Source: Williamsia muralis (lineage in GTDB: Bacteria; Actinomycetota; Actinomycetes; Mycobacteriales; Mycobacteriaceae). Taken from it: 64,000 nt of DNA. Below, piece after piece: positions 24,682 to 35,867 of this stretch. Each line of letters starts with the position of its first letter. The first letter of the stretch is position 1. The position numbers and the translations under genes are program-made. The notes under the pieces are model-generated. The model saw only the letters and a program-made list of their open reading frames with translations. It was not told the origin of the DNA and did no database searches. The stretch is taken from contig NZ_PEBD01000005.1 of assembly GCF_002735905.1 (NCBI RefSeq), positions 124,001-188,000 of the forward strand, given 5' to 3'.

Positions 24682-25674
24682 TCAGACTCGGGGTGACCAG
24701 CCGATCTTCGGGCCCAGATGGGTGGCCATGTCGGTGATGATCTGCAGATAGTCGGTCTCGTCGAACGAGAAGGGCAACGCGAACGCCACCTCGCCGGCTC
24801 TCTGGAAGCCGGCGTGGGCGAACAACCGTTCCGCTATCTCGTCCGAGGTTCCGACGATGTCAGGGGCGAAGAGCATTCGGCGCGGGCCCTGAGGCGAAAG
24901 AGTCCGGTCGAACCGGGCATCGGCGTAGTCGCGGTATCTGCGTCGCTGCTCCGGGGTCGCCGAATCGGTCGGAATGACAACCAATCCCTGTGACACCCGG
25001 GCTTTTTCGGGCTTCGGGTGATGCGCGCGGTAAGCATCGATGTGCTCACCCTGAATCGAGGCGAAGTCGGTGGAGGATGTGCCCTCGGTGGTCACCACCG
25101 AGCTGGTCAGGTAATTCAATCCTTGCTGTCCGGCCCAGATCGCCGAGGACATCATTCCGCCGTACCACAGGCGGTCGATCAGCCCGGGTGAATGTGGCTG
25201 GACGATTCTCGAGTACTGCTCGATGCCAACTGTGCCCTCGAAGTCACTCACCGGCACTCCGCGGATGTTGTCCATCAGCCGGGTCACCCGGTCCTTGCTG
25301 AAGTTCTCTTGCGCGTGGGTTTCGGGATAGAGCTTGTGTTTGAAGTCGTCGTACCGCATAGGGGTTCCCACCGAGACCCCAGGATTCAACCGACCCCCGG
25401 ACAACAGATCCACCGTCGCGAGGTCTTCGGCGAGTCGCAAGGGATTCTCGAGTCCGAGTGGGATCACCGCCGTACCGAGTTCGATCCGGCTCGTGCGCTG
25501 GCTTGCCGCTGCCAGTACCGCGACAGGAGAGGAGATGCCGAACTGCAGGTGCCGGTGTCGAAGCCACACGCTGTCGAAGCCGAGTTCCTCTGCGAGTTCG
25601 ATGGTTCGCAGCAATTCCTCGTGGCCTGTTCCGGGATCGGCCGGATCGAACCGCCCGATGGTCAGGAAACCCAT
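24682..25674 (-). CDS. LLM-class flavin-dependent oxidoreductase (module A)
   Basis: Luciferase-like TIM-barrel enzyme of 330 residues using FMN or F420. The N-terminus GFLTIGRFDPADPGTGHEELL and blocks such as ELAEELGFDSVWLRHRHLQF, LGTAVIPLGLENPLRLAEDLATVDLLSGGRL and LWYGGMMSSAIWAGQQGL are characteristic. The reaction may be a monooxygenation or hydride transfer. A GTG at 25704 would extend the N-terminus by ten residues and overlap the TetR gene, so the start is uncertain. It lies directly downstream of the TetR gene on the same strand, and together they diverge from a kinase-like gene and a DRSWG-motif gene. The second such module in this window (57353-62506) also contains an LLM oxidoreductase, but not a close copy of this one. 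Confidence 0.87.
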   Translation of the reverse strand: MGFLTIGRFDPADPGTGHEELLRTIELAEELGFDSVWLRHRHLQFGISSPVAVLAAASQRTSRIELGTAVIPLGLENPLRLAEDLATVDLLSGGRLNPGVSVGTPMRYDDFKHKLYPETHAQENFSKDRVTRLMDNIRGVPVSDFEGTVGIEQYSRIVQPHSPGLIDRLWYGGMMSSAIWAGQQGLNYLTSSVVTTEGTSSTDFASIQGEHIDAYRAHHPKPEKARVSQGLVVIPTDSATPEQRRRYRDYADARFDRTLSPQGPRRMLFAPDIVGTSDEIAERLFAHAGFQRAGEVAFALPFSFDETDYLQIITDMATHLGPKIGWSPRV

Positions 25675-25693
25675 CTTGTTGAGTGGTTCGCCC

Positions 25694-28671
<2,978 letters not shown>

Positions 28672-28697
28672 CCCACTGGCCCTGGCGTTTGTCGGCC

Positions 28698-29168
28698 TCA
28701 CCGGGAGGGTGGGCCGCCGTCGTTGATCCGCCGGCCGATTGCGGCGAGTTGTCGTAGCTGGGCGCGAGTGAGCGGGTCGATGACCAGCCTGCGGACGTTC
28801 TCGGCGTAGCCCGGTGCTGTCTGCACCACTTTCTCCCACCCGGCGTCGGTGAGGACGGCGTTGGTGAACCGACCGTCTTCGGGGCAGGCGGAGCGGTACA
28901 CCCATTCGCGTTGTTCGAGCCGTTTGACGACATGGGACAGGCGGGAAAGGGATCCGTTCGCCAACTCGGCCAGGGCGCTCATCCGGAGTGTTCGTTCGGA
29001 TGCTTCTGACAGTGCAGCCAGGACCTCGTACTCGAAGTGGGTCAACTGGGCATCGCGTAACAGCTGGGCGTCGAGTGCATGCGGAAGTCTGGACAGCAGA
29101 ATTGCCACCTGCAGCCAGGCCTCCATCTCCTGCTCATCGAGCCATCGTGTCGGCGGTCGGCCAGTCAT
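28698..29168 (-). CDS. MarR family transcriptional regulator (divergent from DoxX)
   Basis: Winged-helix regulator of 156 residues: LTHFEYEVLAALSEASERTLRMSALAELANGSLSRLSHVVKRLEQREWVYRSACPEDGRFTNAVLT includes the HTH and the wing. The wing motif has CPEDGR, so a cysteine sits at the wing base and could serve as a thiol sensor. It appears leaderless: on its strand TACACT (29175-29180) ends six bases before the ATG and there is no Shine-Dalgarno sequence. The divergent region carries three TTGA-N4-TCAA-type repeats, so it probably represses itself and the DoxX gene. Confidence 0.92.
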   Translation of the reverse strand: MTGRPPTRWLDEQEMEAWLQVAILLSRLPHALDAQLLRDAQLTHFEYEVLAALSEASERTLRMSALAELANGSLSRLSHVVKRLEQREWVYRSACPEDGRFTNAVLTDAGWEKVVQTAPGYAENVRRLVIDPLTRAQLRQLAAIGRRINDGGPPSR

Positions 29169-29196
29169 GGAAAGAGTGTAAACCCGCGTCGGATAC

Positions 29197-29257
29197 TTGA
29201 TGCTTCAGTTGACGCTTCAATTATTACCACTCTAAGGTTCACTTGAAACATCAAGTG
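29197..29257. promoter_or_regulatory. Three TTGA-N4-TCAA operators between MarR and DoxX genes
   Basis: Site 1 TTGATGCTTCAG (29197-29208, last base off), site 2 TTGACGCTTCAA (29209-29220, perfect core) and site 3 CACTTGA-AACA-TCAAGTG (29240-29257, perfect seven-base arms). Sites 1 and 2 are directly abutting; site 3 lies 34 bases on, near the DoxX ribosome-binding site. The shared core and spacing make a cooperative MarR operator very likely. Confidence 0.75.
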
Positions 29258-29281
29258 ATTCACGAGTCGATCGAGGGTGAT

Positions 29282-29746
29282 ATGAACTATTCCATCGTGC
29301 GGAGTGTCGGAATTCTCCTGGCGCGCATCGGTATTGGGTCGGTGTTCCTGGCGCATGGGCTCCAGAAACTGAACACATATGGGTATGCCGGCACCAAGGC
29401 CAGCTTCCAGGGTATGGATGTGCCCATGGCTTCGGTGTCCGCGTTTGTGGTCACGTGGCTCGAGATCCTCGGCGGAATCGCCCTCATCGTCGGTGTGCTC
29501 ACCCCGATCGTCGGTGCCCTGTTCGCACTCGACATGCTCGGCGCCTACCTCTTCGCGCACATCGACATGGGCCTCTGGGTGGCTGACGGCGGATATGAAC
29601 TGGTCCTGTCGCTGGGGATGGGATCGCTGCTCCTGGCAGTGGTCGGCGCGGGTCGTCTCAGCGTGGATGCCCTGCTGGCGCCGCGTGTTCGATTTCTGGC
29701 CGCAGGTTCGACACGACCACGCAGCCCCGTGGCCGCGTCGAACTGA
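29282..29746 (+). CDS. DoxX family membrane protein (MarR-controlled)
   Basis: Product of 154 residues with four hydrophobic helices: IVRSVGILLARIGIGSVFLAHGLQKL, VSAFVVTWLEILGGIALIVGVLTPIVGALFALDMLGAYLF and a final helix around LVLSLGMGSLLLAVVGAGRLSVDALL. The AHGxQK motif after helix 1 is typical of DoxX. In mycobacteria a DoxX protein takes part in a membrane-bound oxidoreductase complex with superoxide dismutase and a thiosulphate sulphurtransferase in oxidative stress defence; a similar role here is inference. The ATG at 29282 has GAGGG upstream. It is divergent from, and probably repressed by, the MarR protein; a second DoxX-like gene lies at 50772. Confidence 0.85.
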   Translation: MNYSIVRSVGILLARIGIGSVFLAHGLQKLNTYGYAGTKASFQGMDVPMASVSAFVVTWLEILGGIALIVGVLTPIVGALFALDMLGAYLFAHIDMGLWVADGGYELVLSLGMGSLLLAVVGAGRLSVDALLAPRVRFLAAGSTRPRSPVAASN

Positions 29747-29882
29747 TCGCGGCACGCACCTACCCGGGTGGTGAGATGTCCGGTTTGCGTTTACGTTGCA
29801 CGGGGTACTGACGGAGGATGCGCTGTGCCGGCTCAGGTCGCGCGTCCCCTCGTCGGGGCCAACAGTTAGGACCTTCCACGTA

Positions 29883-31124
29883 ATGGCTGACCGCACATCT
29901 GAGCTCGGGGGCGATCGATCCGACGGTGACAGTGCGGACACCGGGGGAGACCAGCGCACCCCGCTCATGGCCCCGCCTCGTCTGCGCACCGAAGATGATC
30001 GAGCCGCGACAAGACTCGAGCTGTTCTTCGACCTTGCGTACGTCTTGGTCATCCACCAGCTCGCGCTGGCGCTCAAAGACGATCTCGGCTGGCACGGCGT
30101 GGGTGTCTTCGCCGGCCTGTTCGCAGTCACATGGTGGTCGTGGGTCACCACCACCTTGTATGCGAACAGATTCGACACGAACGACGTCCTCTACCGAGTG
30201 CTGAAGCTGGCTGCCACGTTCGCGGTCGCGGTCATGGCGGCGAGCGCGTCCGCGGCCGTCGGTGGCGACGGCACAGTGGCTTTCGCGGTCGGGTACATCG
30301 CCACCCGCGTGATCCTCGCCGGCCTCTATCTGAGGGCATGGCGACACATCAGCGAAGTCCGCGTCACGATCAACCTGTATTTCGCCGCGACGGTCGTCAG
30401 CGCGCTGATCTGGACGGTCTCGCTGCTGACCCCGTCGCCGATCACGTACTGGCTCTGGGCGTTGGGGATAGCGATCGAGGCGATGGCGCCGTTCGCAGCC
30501 ACCCGGTGGGGTCCTGATGTCCCACTGCACCTCGAACATCTGCCGGAACGCTTCGGTTTGTTCGTGATCCTGGTTCTCGGTGAATCGATCTCGGCCATCG
30601 TGCTCGGAATGCACGAGACCCATTGGGCGTGGTCGTCGCTCAGTGTTGCTGCTCTCGGCTTCACCATCGCGGCTGCCGTGTGGTGGATGTACTTCGACAT
30701 CGGTGGCGCAGAGGCGAAGACGCTGCTGCAGGACGACGAGAGTGCGGTCGGCAGCGGTCGCGCCGACGGGTACATCTACGGGCATCTGCCGCTCACCCTC
30801 GGTGCCGCTCTTCTCGGGGTCGGCATCGAACAGTACGTCTTGCATCCGGTCGGTGAACTGACGGCAACCGGGCGGTGGGTGCTGTGCGGTGGTCTGGCGC
30901 TGTTCATCAGCGGTGTCTGCTGCATCGTCGGCTGGAGTTCGAGCAACTGGAAGACCATCTTCCCGTGGCCGGCACTGGCCATCCCTGCCGTCATCATCGT
31001 CGGATTCGTCGACAATGCCCTTCCCTTCGCGTCGGCCATCGTCCTGGCCGTCGGCGCGATCCTCGCGGTGGTCACCGGGATCGTCCGGCGGCGCAGGAGC
31101 ACCATGGACACAACCGAGACGTGA
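29883..31124 (+). CDS. ltrA: Low temperature requirement protein A (LtrA) family membrane protein
   Basis: Integral membrane protein of 413 residues with about 10-12 hydrophobic segments. The diagnostic N-terminal block RLELFFDLAYVLVIHQLAL (after a 45-residue charged N-terminus) and the later block LPERFGLFVILVLGESISAIVLG are the conserved FFDL and ERxGLFxIIxLGE motifs of the LtrA family. The biochemical function of LtrA proteins is not established; they were named from a cold-sensitive Listeria mutant. A long antisense frame covers this gene but has no family features. It stands 38 bases upstream of the deazaflavin reductase gene and may share its transcript. Confidence 0.9.
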   Translation: MADRTSELGGDRSDGDSADTGGDQRTPLMAPPRLRTEDDRAATRLELFFDLAYVLVIHQLALALKDDLGWHGVGVFAGLFAVTWWSWVTTTLYANRFDTNDVLYRVLKLAATFAVAVMAASASAAVGGDGTVAFAVGYIATRVILAGLYLRAWRHISEVRVTINLYFAATVVSALIWTVSLLTPSPITYWLWALGIAIEAMAPFAATRWGPDVPLHLEHLPERFGLFVILVLGESISAIVLGMHETHWAWSSLSVAALGFTIAAAVWWMYFDIGGAEAKTLLQDDESAVGSGRADGYIYGHLPLTLGAALLGVGIEQYVLHPVGELTATGRWVLCGGLALFISGVCCIVGWSSSNWKTIFPWPALAIPAVIIVGFVDNALPFASAIVLAVGAILAVVTGIVRRRRSTMDTTET

Positions 31125-31162
31125 CAGCCGCGATGCTGCTTCTCCCATGAGGTGACGCAGTT

Positions 31163-31660
31163 GTGAGTAGCCTTGTTCCGGTGGGGATTCTGACGCCGGT
31201 GGCGATCAAAATAGGTGCGGTCTCGTGGATGCCGAAGTTGCTGCCGCAGATCGAGAAGTGGGACACCCGGTTGCAACGGGTCAGCGATGGGCGACTCAGT
31301 GCGCTGGACATCGCCGGTCTACCGAACATCACGTTGACCGTGCCGGGCCGGAAGTCGGGCGTCCCACGATCCACGCCCCTTCTCTGTGTGCCCCAGGACG
31401 GCGGCTGGCTGATCGCGGGCTCGTACTTTGGGGCCAAGCAGATGCCGGTCTGGGTTCTGAATCTCCGTGCCTGCGAGACGGCGGAGATCGTCTACCGACG
31501 CAAGACCATCCAGGTCTCTTGGCGTGAGGTGACCGGAACCGAACGGGACCAGGCCTGGCAGCGGATGCTTGCCGTGTGGCCCAACTTCGCCGTCTATGAG
31601 AAGCGCACAGAACGTACGATTCCGGTCTTCTTCCTCTCGCCGATCCCGCCCGGGTCGTAG
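31163..31660 (+). CDS. Deazaflavin (F420)-dependent nitroreductase-family protein (Ddn-like)
   Basis: Product of 165 residues in the split beta-barrel family that includes mycobacterial Ddn. Features are DIAGLPNITLTVPGRKSGVPRSTPLL, the cofactor-phosphate contact with Arg/Lys-Ser-Gly, and DGGWLIAGSYFGAKQMPVWVLNLRA, where family members bind the deazaflavin. Members use reduced F420 to reduce quinones or nitro compounds. The N-terminal hydrophobic stretch ILTPVAIKIGAVSWMPKLL may give membrane association, as in Ddn. It lies between LtrA and a coiled-coil protein, all on one strand with short gaps. Confidence 0.85.
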   Translation: MSSLVPVGILTPVAIKIGAVSWMPKLLPQIEKWDTRLQRVSDGRLSALDIAGLPNITLTVPGRKSGVPRSTPLLCVPQDGGWLIAGSYFGAKQMPVWVLNLRACETAEIVYRRKTIQVSWREVTGTERDQAWQRMLAVWPNFAVYEKRTERTIPVFFLSPIPPGS

Positions 31661-31679
31661 GGAAACGGGCAGTCGACCG

Positions 31680-32510
31680 ATGGACATCGACGAGGTCGCC
31701 GATGAGCTGTATGGGCTCGACCCGTCCGAGTTCGTGGAAACGCGCAAGGGTCGTGTCACGCAGGCGCGCAAAGAGGGTGATCGCGAACTCGCGGCCGCGA
31801 TAGGCAAGATGCGCAGGCCGACTCTTGTCGCCTGGGTGGTGAACAACTTCGCTCGAGAAGAACCCGGGCAAGTCGAAGAACTACTCGAACTGGGCGAGGC
31901 CCTCCGTGACGCGCAACGTCACCTGTCGGGCGACGACCTACGCGCACTGACCACTCAACGACAGCGCGTGATCCGGGCGATGGCGCGCCGCGCGGGTGAG
32001 TTGGCGGCAGCACGTGGGCAGCAGGTGAGTGAGACGGCGGCCCGTGAGGTCGGGCAGTCACTGCACGCCGCACTGGCCGACCCGGAGATCGCCGATCTGG
32101 TACGGGCCGGACGCCTCGTCACCGCAGCGAGCTACAGCGGGATGGGTCCTGCGGGCATGACGGTGGTGGGCGGTAGATCGAAACCGACGACGTCTGAAAA
32201 GAAGCCGGACACCACGAAGCAAAGAGCCGACGCACAAGCCGAAGTGGATGCAGCCGAACGTGCGGAGCTCGAAGCTCGCGAAGCCGTCGACGCCGCCCAG
32301 GCCGACGCGCAAGAAGCCGCCGACCGGGTTGCCGAATTGGATTCGCGAATCGAGGACCTGCGCAGCCAGCTGTCACAAGCGGAGCAGGAGAGGCAATTCG
32401 CGCACAAGTCCGAACGGGCCGCTGCGTCGAATGTGACTGCGGCAGAACACAAGGCCGAACACGCACAAGCGCGACTGGAGGCCGCCCGCAAGAAGCTCGC
32501 CGACATCTGA
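31680..32510 (+). CDS. Hypothetical coiled-coil protein
   Basis: Product of 276 residues, not recognised as a named family. Residues 1-150 form a helical domain with the conserved-looking block LYGLDPSEFVETRKGRVTQARKEGDRELAAAIGKMRRPTLVAWVVNNFARE. After a flexible linker (around 165-185, Lys/Thr/Pro-rich) the C-terminal 90 residues are an Ala/Glu/Gln-rich heptad-patterned coiled coil. Similar two-part proteins occur in actinobacteria without known function to my knowledge. The start ATG at 31680 lies 19 bases after the previous stop. Charged, no membrane segment or signal peptide, so cytosolic. It is convergent with the antiporter gene, nine bases apart. Confidence 0.8.
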   Translation: MDIDEVADELYGLDPSEFVETRKGRVTQARKEGDRELAAAIGKMRRPTLVAWVVNNFAREEPGQVEELLELGEALRDAQRHLSGDDLRALTTQRQRVIRAMARRAGELAAARGQQVSETAAREVGQSLHAALADPEIADLVRAGRLVTAASYSGMGPAGMTVVGGRSKPTTSEKKPDTTKQRADAQAEVDAAERAELEAREAVDAAQADAQEAADRVAELDSRIEDLRSQLSQAEQERQFAHKSERAAASNVTAAEHKAEHAQARLEAARKKLADI

Positions 32511-32519
32511 TCGGTTGGG

Positions 32520-33743
32520 TCAGCCCACCGATTTGCCGGTCGCTGGACGTGTATCTGAAGCCATCCGCTGAGCGATCAGCGACGACCCCAGACCGTGGAT
32601 GACCAGACTGCCGATGATGGTGATGGTCATCGCGTAGAGGGTCTCCCCGGCGAAGTCGTCGTCGAGGGCGTTGAAGGCGAGAAGCCCGAACACGATCGAC
32701 GCTGTCCCGCGGGGGCCGATTGCGCCGACGAGGAACCGGTCCGACCGCGAGAGGTCGGACCCGGTGAGTGCGAGGTAGACGGGCACGATTCGTACGACGG
32801 TCAAGGCGAGCACCACGTACAGCACGATCAACCACTCGATCCCGAGCGACAGCAACAGCACCGACGTGCTCCCGAAGACAAACCACATCACCAGGCCGGC
32901 CAGAATGCCCACTTCGTCGAGCAGGCCCAATTGTTCGTCGCCCAGTTCTTGGCGATGTCGGGCCGCCCGGTAGGCGATGCCGCTGATGAATGCGGCCACA
33001 AAACCATTGCCGCCCAGTGTGACCGAGCACCCATAGGCGAGCAGTGGGATCATCACGATCCCGATCCTGAGCGACTGAGCTGTGGTGAGGTGTTGGCGCA
33101 CAGCCGAATTGGTCAGCCAGGCGCTGATCAGGCCTACGGCGGCGCCCGCCAGGATGGCGAACGCCGCCGCAGGAAACGCCGATTCGAGCGCTTCGATGGG
33201 CGTGGCGGCATGCTCGTGGTCGCCGGCAAGCGTGAGAGCGAAGACGAAGATCGGTGCGACGATGCCGTCGTTGTATCCGCTCTCCACATTGATCACGTGT
33301 CGAACGCGTGCCGGAAGCCGTTTGTCACGCAAGATCGAGGACGCCGGCGAGAAGTCTGTGGGTACCACCACGCACGCCACGATGAGCACTACGGCAACCG
33401 ATAGATCTGGCAGGAGAAGGACTCCGAGCGCCGTGGCGAGAATGAGCGAGAGAGGCAGGGCTATACAGAGCAATCGTGCGGTGATGGCACGCTCACCTCC
33501 GAAGTAACCGCCTTTGACCTCGGTGGCATCAACGAACAGGAGCAGGGCCAGGATGAGTTCTACGGCTCGTTCGGCGATCACGGTGTTGAGTGTGTTGCCG
33601 ATCTCGTTGCGAGTGCTGAAACCGATCGCGATGCCGGCGATGACCATCAGCAGCGGACCGGGTATCCGCCACCGTTCGAGCCGCCCGGCCAGAAGCGACC
33701 AGCCGATGATGACCACCATCGCGATGAGAATCGACGGCGTCAT
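32520..33743 (-). CDS. Cation:proton antiporter (CPA1, NhaP-like)
   Basis: Integral membrane protein of 407 residues with 12-13 helices, exchanging Na+ or K+ for protons. Conserved regions include LALLLFVDATEVKGG in helix 3, CVVVPTDFSPASSIL with the TD pair of the unwound helix (the ion-binding ND/TD motif) and NVESGYNDGIVAPIF, carrying the ESxxND-type motif of CPA1 exchangers. The C-terminus is short, lacking a regulatory cytosolic domain. It has no partner genes. ATG at 33743. Confidence 0.9.
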   Translation of the reverse strand: MTPSILIAMVVIIGWSLLAGRLERWRIPGPLLMVIAGIAIGFSTRNEIGNTLNTVIAERAVELILALLLFVDATEVKGGYFGGERAITARLLCIALPLSLILATALGVLLLPDLSVAVVLIVACVVVPTDFSPASSILRDKRLPARVRHVINVESGYNDGIVAPIFVFALTLAGDHEHAATPIEALESAFPAAAFAILAGAAVGLISAWLTNSAVRQHLTTAQSLRIGIVMIPLLAYGCSVTLGGNGFVAAFISGIAYRAARHRQELGDEQLGLLDEVGILAGLVMWFVFGSTSVLLLSLGIEWLIVLYVVLALTVVRIVPVYLALTGSDLSRSDRFLVGAIGPRGTASIVFGLLAFNALDDDFAGETLYAMTITIIGSLVIHGLGSSLIAQRMASDTRPATGKSVG

Positions 33744-33814
33744 CAGGCGTTCCCATCAGGCTTCGGCACCTGAAAAGCGTAAATGCCTCAGCCCGGCGAT
33801 GGGTGGGTCACAAT

Positions 33815-34159
33815 TTATTGATGTACAGGTGCAGCTTGCGGCAGGTGTTGCCGGAGTTCACGCATGATCGCCTGTCGCGACTTCGCACCCACGATGCGCG
33901 CCCGCTCTTGGCCGCTGTGGAACAAAACGAGCGTTGGCATACTCATGACCCGGTAACGCGCTGTCGTGACGGGATTTTCGTCGACATCTATCGCCACCAC
34001 ATCCATGACGTCCGCTTCGTCGGCGGCGATCTGGTCGAGTACCGGCGCGATCATCCGGCAGGGTGGGCACCAGTGGGCGGTGAACTCGACGAGCACAGGG
34101 CGGTCACCATTCAAGACGTCGCTGTCGAACGAGGAGTCCGATACGTGGACGAGGGGCAT
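33815..34159 (-). CDS. Thioredoxin-family protein with CPPC active site
   Basis: Small thioredoxin of 114 residues with the fold intact: VLVEFTAHWCPPCRMIAPVLDQIA contains the active site Cys31-Pro-Pro-Cys34, VMDVVAIDVDENP follows, and the cis-proline is in VMSMPTLVLF. Standard thioredoxins have WCGPC; the CPPC variant has a different redox potential. No signal peptide, so cytosolic. The ATG at 34159 has a perfect GGAGG upstream. It is 44 bases downstream of an HxlR-type regulator on the same strand, so the two probably form a redox-responsive operon. Confidence 0.93.
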   Translation of the reverse strand: MPLVHVSDSSFDSDVLNGDRPVLVEFTAHWCPPCRMIAPVLDQIAADEADVMDVVAIDVDENPVTTARYRVMSMPTLVLFHSGQERARIVGAKSRQAIMRELRQHLPQAAPVHQ

Positions 34160-34203
34160 GATCAGTCCTCCAAGGGGTGCAGACGGTTGACGCAGAGCTG
34201 TGG

Positions 34204-34632
34204 TCACAGTCGGTTGACCTCGGCTACGAGGCGATGGTGCGGATCGGCGTGGTCGCCACATTCGCAACGCAGGACTGCGGTGACCCGGCCGCCGCAGCCG
34301 CTGTGTCGGTAGACGACGTCGGGGAGGGCGCCGGACCCGAGGTGGCGTTCGCCCCAGTCAGACAATGCGGACAAGACAGGAAGCAGATCGAGCCCCGCAT
34401 CCGTCAGCACGTACTCATCGCGAGATCGCCGCCGCGGTAAAGAGTAGGGCCGAGTTGCGAGGATGCCGGCGTCGGTCAACCGGCGGAGTCGATCAGAGAC
34501 GACCTGCCGGGGCGCGGTGGTGGCGCGCTGGATCTCGTCAAAACGTCGCAGCCCCAGTGAGACCTCTCGGACGATGAGCAGAGCCCAGCGATCACCCACG
34601 GTTCCGAGAACGGCTGCCACGCTGTCGATCAT
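34204..34632 (-). CDS. HxlR-family regulator with Cys-rich C-terminus
   Basis: Winged-helix regulator of 142 residues. GDRWALLIVREVSLGLRRFDEIQRATTAPRQVVSDRLRRLTDAGIL is the HxlR core. The N-terminal cysteine common in thiol-sensing HxlR proteins (CPV near the start) is missing; instead the C-terminal tail carries His110, Cys113, Cys123, Cys125 and His128 (HSGCGG then RCECGDH), which could bind zinc or form disulphides. It precedes a CPPC thioredoxin gene in the same operon. A 22-base near-perfect palindrome begins one base before its ATG, and TAGACT within it is a suitable -10, so the message is probably leaderless and autorepressed. Confidence 0.88.
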   Translation of the reverse strand: MIDSVAAVLGTVGDRWALLIVREVSLGLRRFDEIQRATTAPRQVVSDRLRRLTDAGILATRPYSLPRRRSRDEYVLTDAGLDLLPVLSALSDWGERHLGSGALPDVVYRHSGCGGRVTAVLRCECGDHADPHHRLVAEVNRL

Positions 34633-34633
34633 A

Positions 34634-34655
34634 GTTCACAGTCTAGACTATGAAC
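34634..34655. promoter_or_regulatory. Palindromic operator-promoter of the HxlR-thioredoxin operon
   Basis: Palindrome of 22 bases with 20 symmetric positions; the arms begin GTTCACAGTCT and end AGACTATGAAC. On the minus strand TAGACT, seven bases before the ATG at 34632, matches TAnnnT. The site thus overlaps the core promoter and abuts the start codon. Confidence 0.75.
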
Positions 34656-34718
34656 CCAGCTTCGGATAAACCTCCGGCCCTGACTGGGTCAGGGCCGGAA
34701 GTGGGTATGAAAAAGCGG

Positions 34719-35108
34719 TCAGTTGCCGGCGAGTTTCGCCGAGTTCTGCGTGCAGTACGCGGGAACGGCGATGTTGATCAATGTTCGAGCCTTGTCTTCG
34801 CTGATACCGGCATCTTCGGCCACCTTCTTTGTGGTGTCGGCGATGCTCGACCCGTCGGACAGTTCCGTGCAGGCCAGTTTTCCGGTCTCGATCTGCTTGG
34901 TGCGATCACCGAAGGTCACGTCCTGCGTCTTCAGAGCTTCGATGTAGCCGTCGTCCCGTAGATCCCCTGTGGCATCCGAGACGTCACCGGCCACCTGCTT
35001 CGCACTGTCCGTAGCTCGATCGGTGGCTTCCTGCACATCGTCGCTGCTGCATGCGCCGGCGAACAACATGCAACCGATGAAAGCCACCAGTGCCGCGAAC
35101 TTCTTCAT
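34719..35108 (-). CDS. DUF732-type putative lipoprotein
   Basis: Product of 129 residues with a signal peptide ending MLFAGACSS, where Cys20 would be lipidated (the -3 residue is Ala, so the lipobox is slightly atypical). The mature part has an acidic, Asp/Ala-rich linker (about residues 23-50) and then a C-terminal DUF732-like domain: GYIEALK, LACTELSDGSSI and VPAYCTQNSAKLAG, with two cysteines that probably form a disulphide. DUF732 proteins are small exported actinobacterial proteins of unknown role. It stands alone, 126 bases downstream of the DUF3618 gene on the same strand. Confidence 0.82.
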   Translation of the reverse strand: MKKFAALVAFIGCMLFAGACSSDDVQEATDRATDSAKQVAGDVSDATGDLRDDGYIEALKTQDVTFGDRTKQIETGKLACTELSDGSSIADTTKKVAEDAGISEDKARTLINIAVPAYCTQNSAKLAGN

Positions 35109-35234
35109 GTCTGCCTCATTTTTCCTTTGTGGGTGGTGCAAGAACGATAGAGGATCGGGGAAGGACCATTGCCGAACGGCTCGCGGACGCACACGTGGCC
35201 GCGCGATGGGAGACCCACCGCGCGGCACCCCACG

Positions 35235-35867
35235 TCACTTCTGTTGGTCGGCAACCTTGTTTGTCGCGTCCTTCGCGTGCTCCTGCACATCTTGGGCCGC
35301 AGAGGTGCCCTCCTGCTTGACGGTGTCAGCGGCGTCGGTGGCTGTTTCCTTGACCGCTGCGGCCGCGTCTTGCGCCGGACCCTGCAGATTCTGCGCGGCC
35401 TGCTTGGCCACCTCGGTGACCTCGTCTTTGAGGGGCTGAGCCTTCTCTTGGAGGGCCACTGCCGCCTGCTGCTCCCTCTCGCTGGCGGGGATGAGCGCAG
35501 ACACCAGCAGGCCCGCGCCAAAGGCGATCAAGCCAGCGGCCAACGGGTTGCCCTGGGTCTGGGCCTTGGCCGCACCGGGTGCAGACTGCACGGCATCCTG
35601 AACTGTGCCGGACGCGGACTGAACCGCACCCGTGACCGAGGATGCTGCCGAACTGGTTGTGGCCGAGGCATTCTGGGCGGAGTCCTGAGCCGAACCCATC
35701 ACGCGCTCACGGACGCCACTGAGCCGACCGGTGACGCGACCGACCTTTCGCTTGGCCATGGTGGCCGGATTGGCCTCGTACGCAAGGGTATCCACGTCTG
35801 AGCTGAGCGCCGCGCGGGTGCGCTCGATCTCGGCACGAATCTGATCGGGGTCTGAGCTGCTGGTCAT
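35235..35867 (-). CDS. DUF3618 protein with amphipathic repeats
   Basis: Product of 210 residues. The N-terminal DUF3618 motif DPDQIRAEIERTRAALSSDVDTLAYEANPATMAKRKVGR is followed by an Ala/Ser/Gln-rich segment (about 70-115), one membrane helix NPLAAGLIAFGAGLLVSALIPASEREQ and a long Ala/Lys/Glu-rich tail of 11-residue-like amphipathic repeats resembling LEA/apolipoprotein helices. Such proteins are usually encoded next to holin-like proteins in actinobacterial envelope-stress operons. The ATG at 35867 overlaps the stop of the holin-like gene by four bases, so the three-gene block 35235-37104 is one operon. Confidence 0.85.
   Translation of the reverse strand: MTSSSDPDQIRAEIERTRAALSSDVDTLAYEANPATMAKRKVGRVTGRLSGVRERVMGSAQDSAQNASATTSSAASSVTGAVQSASGTVQDAVQSAPGAAKAQTQGNPLAAGLIAFGAGLLVSALIPASEREQQAAVALQEKAQPLKDEVTEVAKQAAQNLQGPAQDAAAAVKETATDAADTVKQEGTSAAQDVQEHAKDATNKVADQQK

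Noticed and set aside
29760-31148. Long open frame on the minus strand (462 codons) opposite LtrA
   Set aside because: Its product is Asp/Arg/Gly-rich, hydrophilic and unlike any family, while the plus strand has clear LtrA motifs and membrane helices. It is an antisense shadow caused by high GC.
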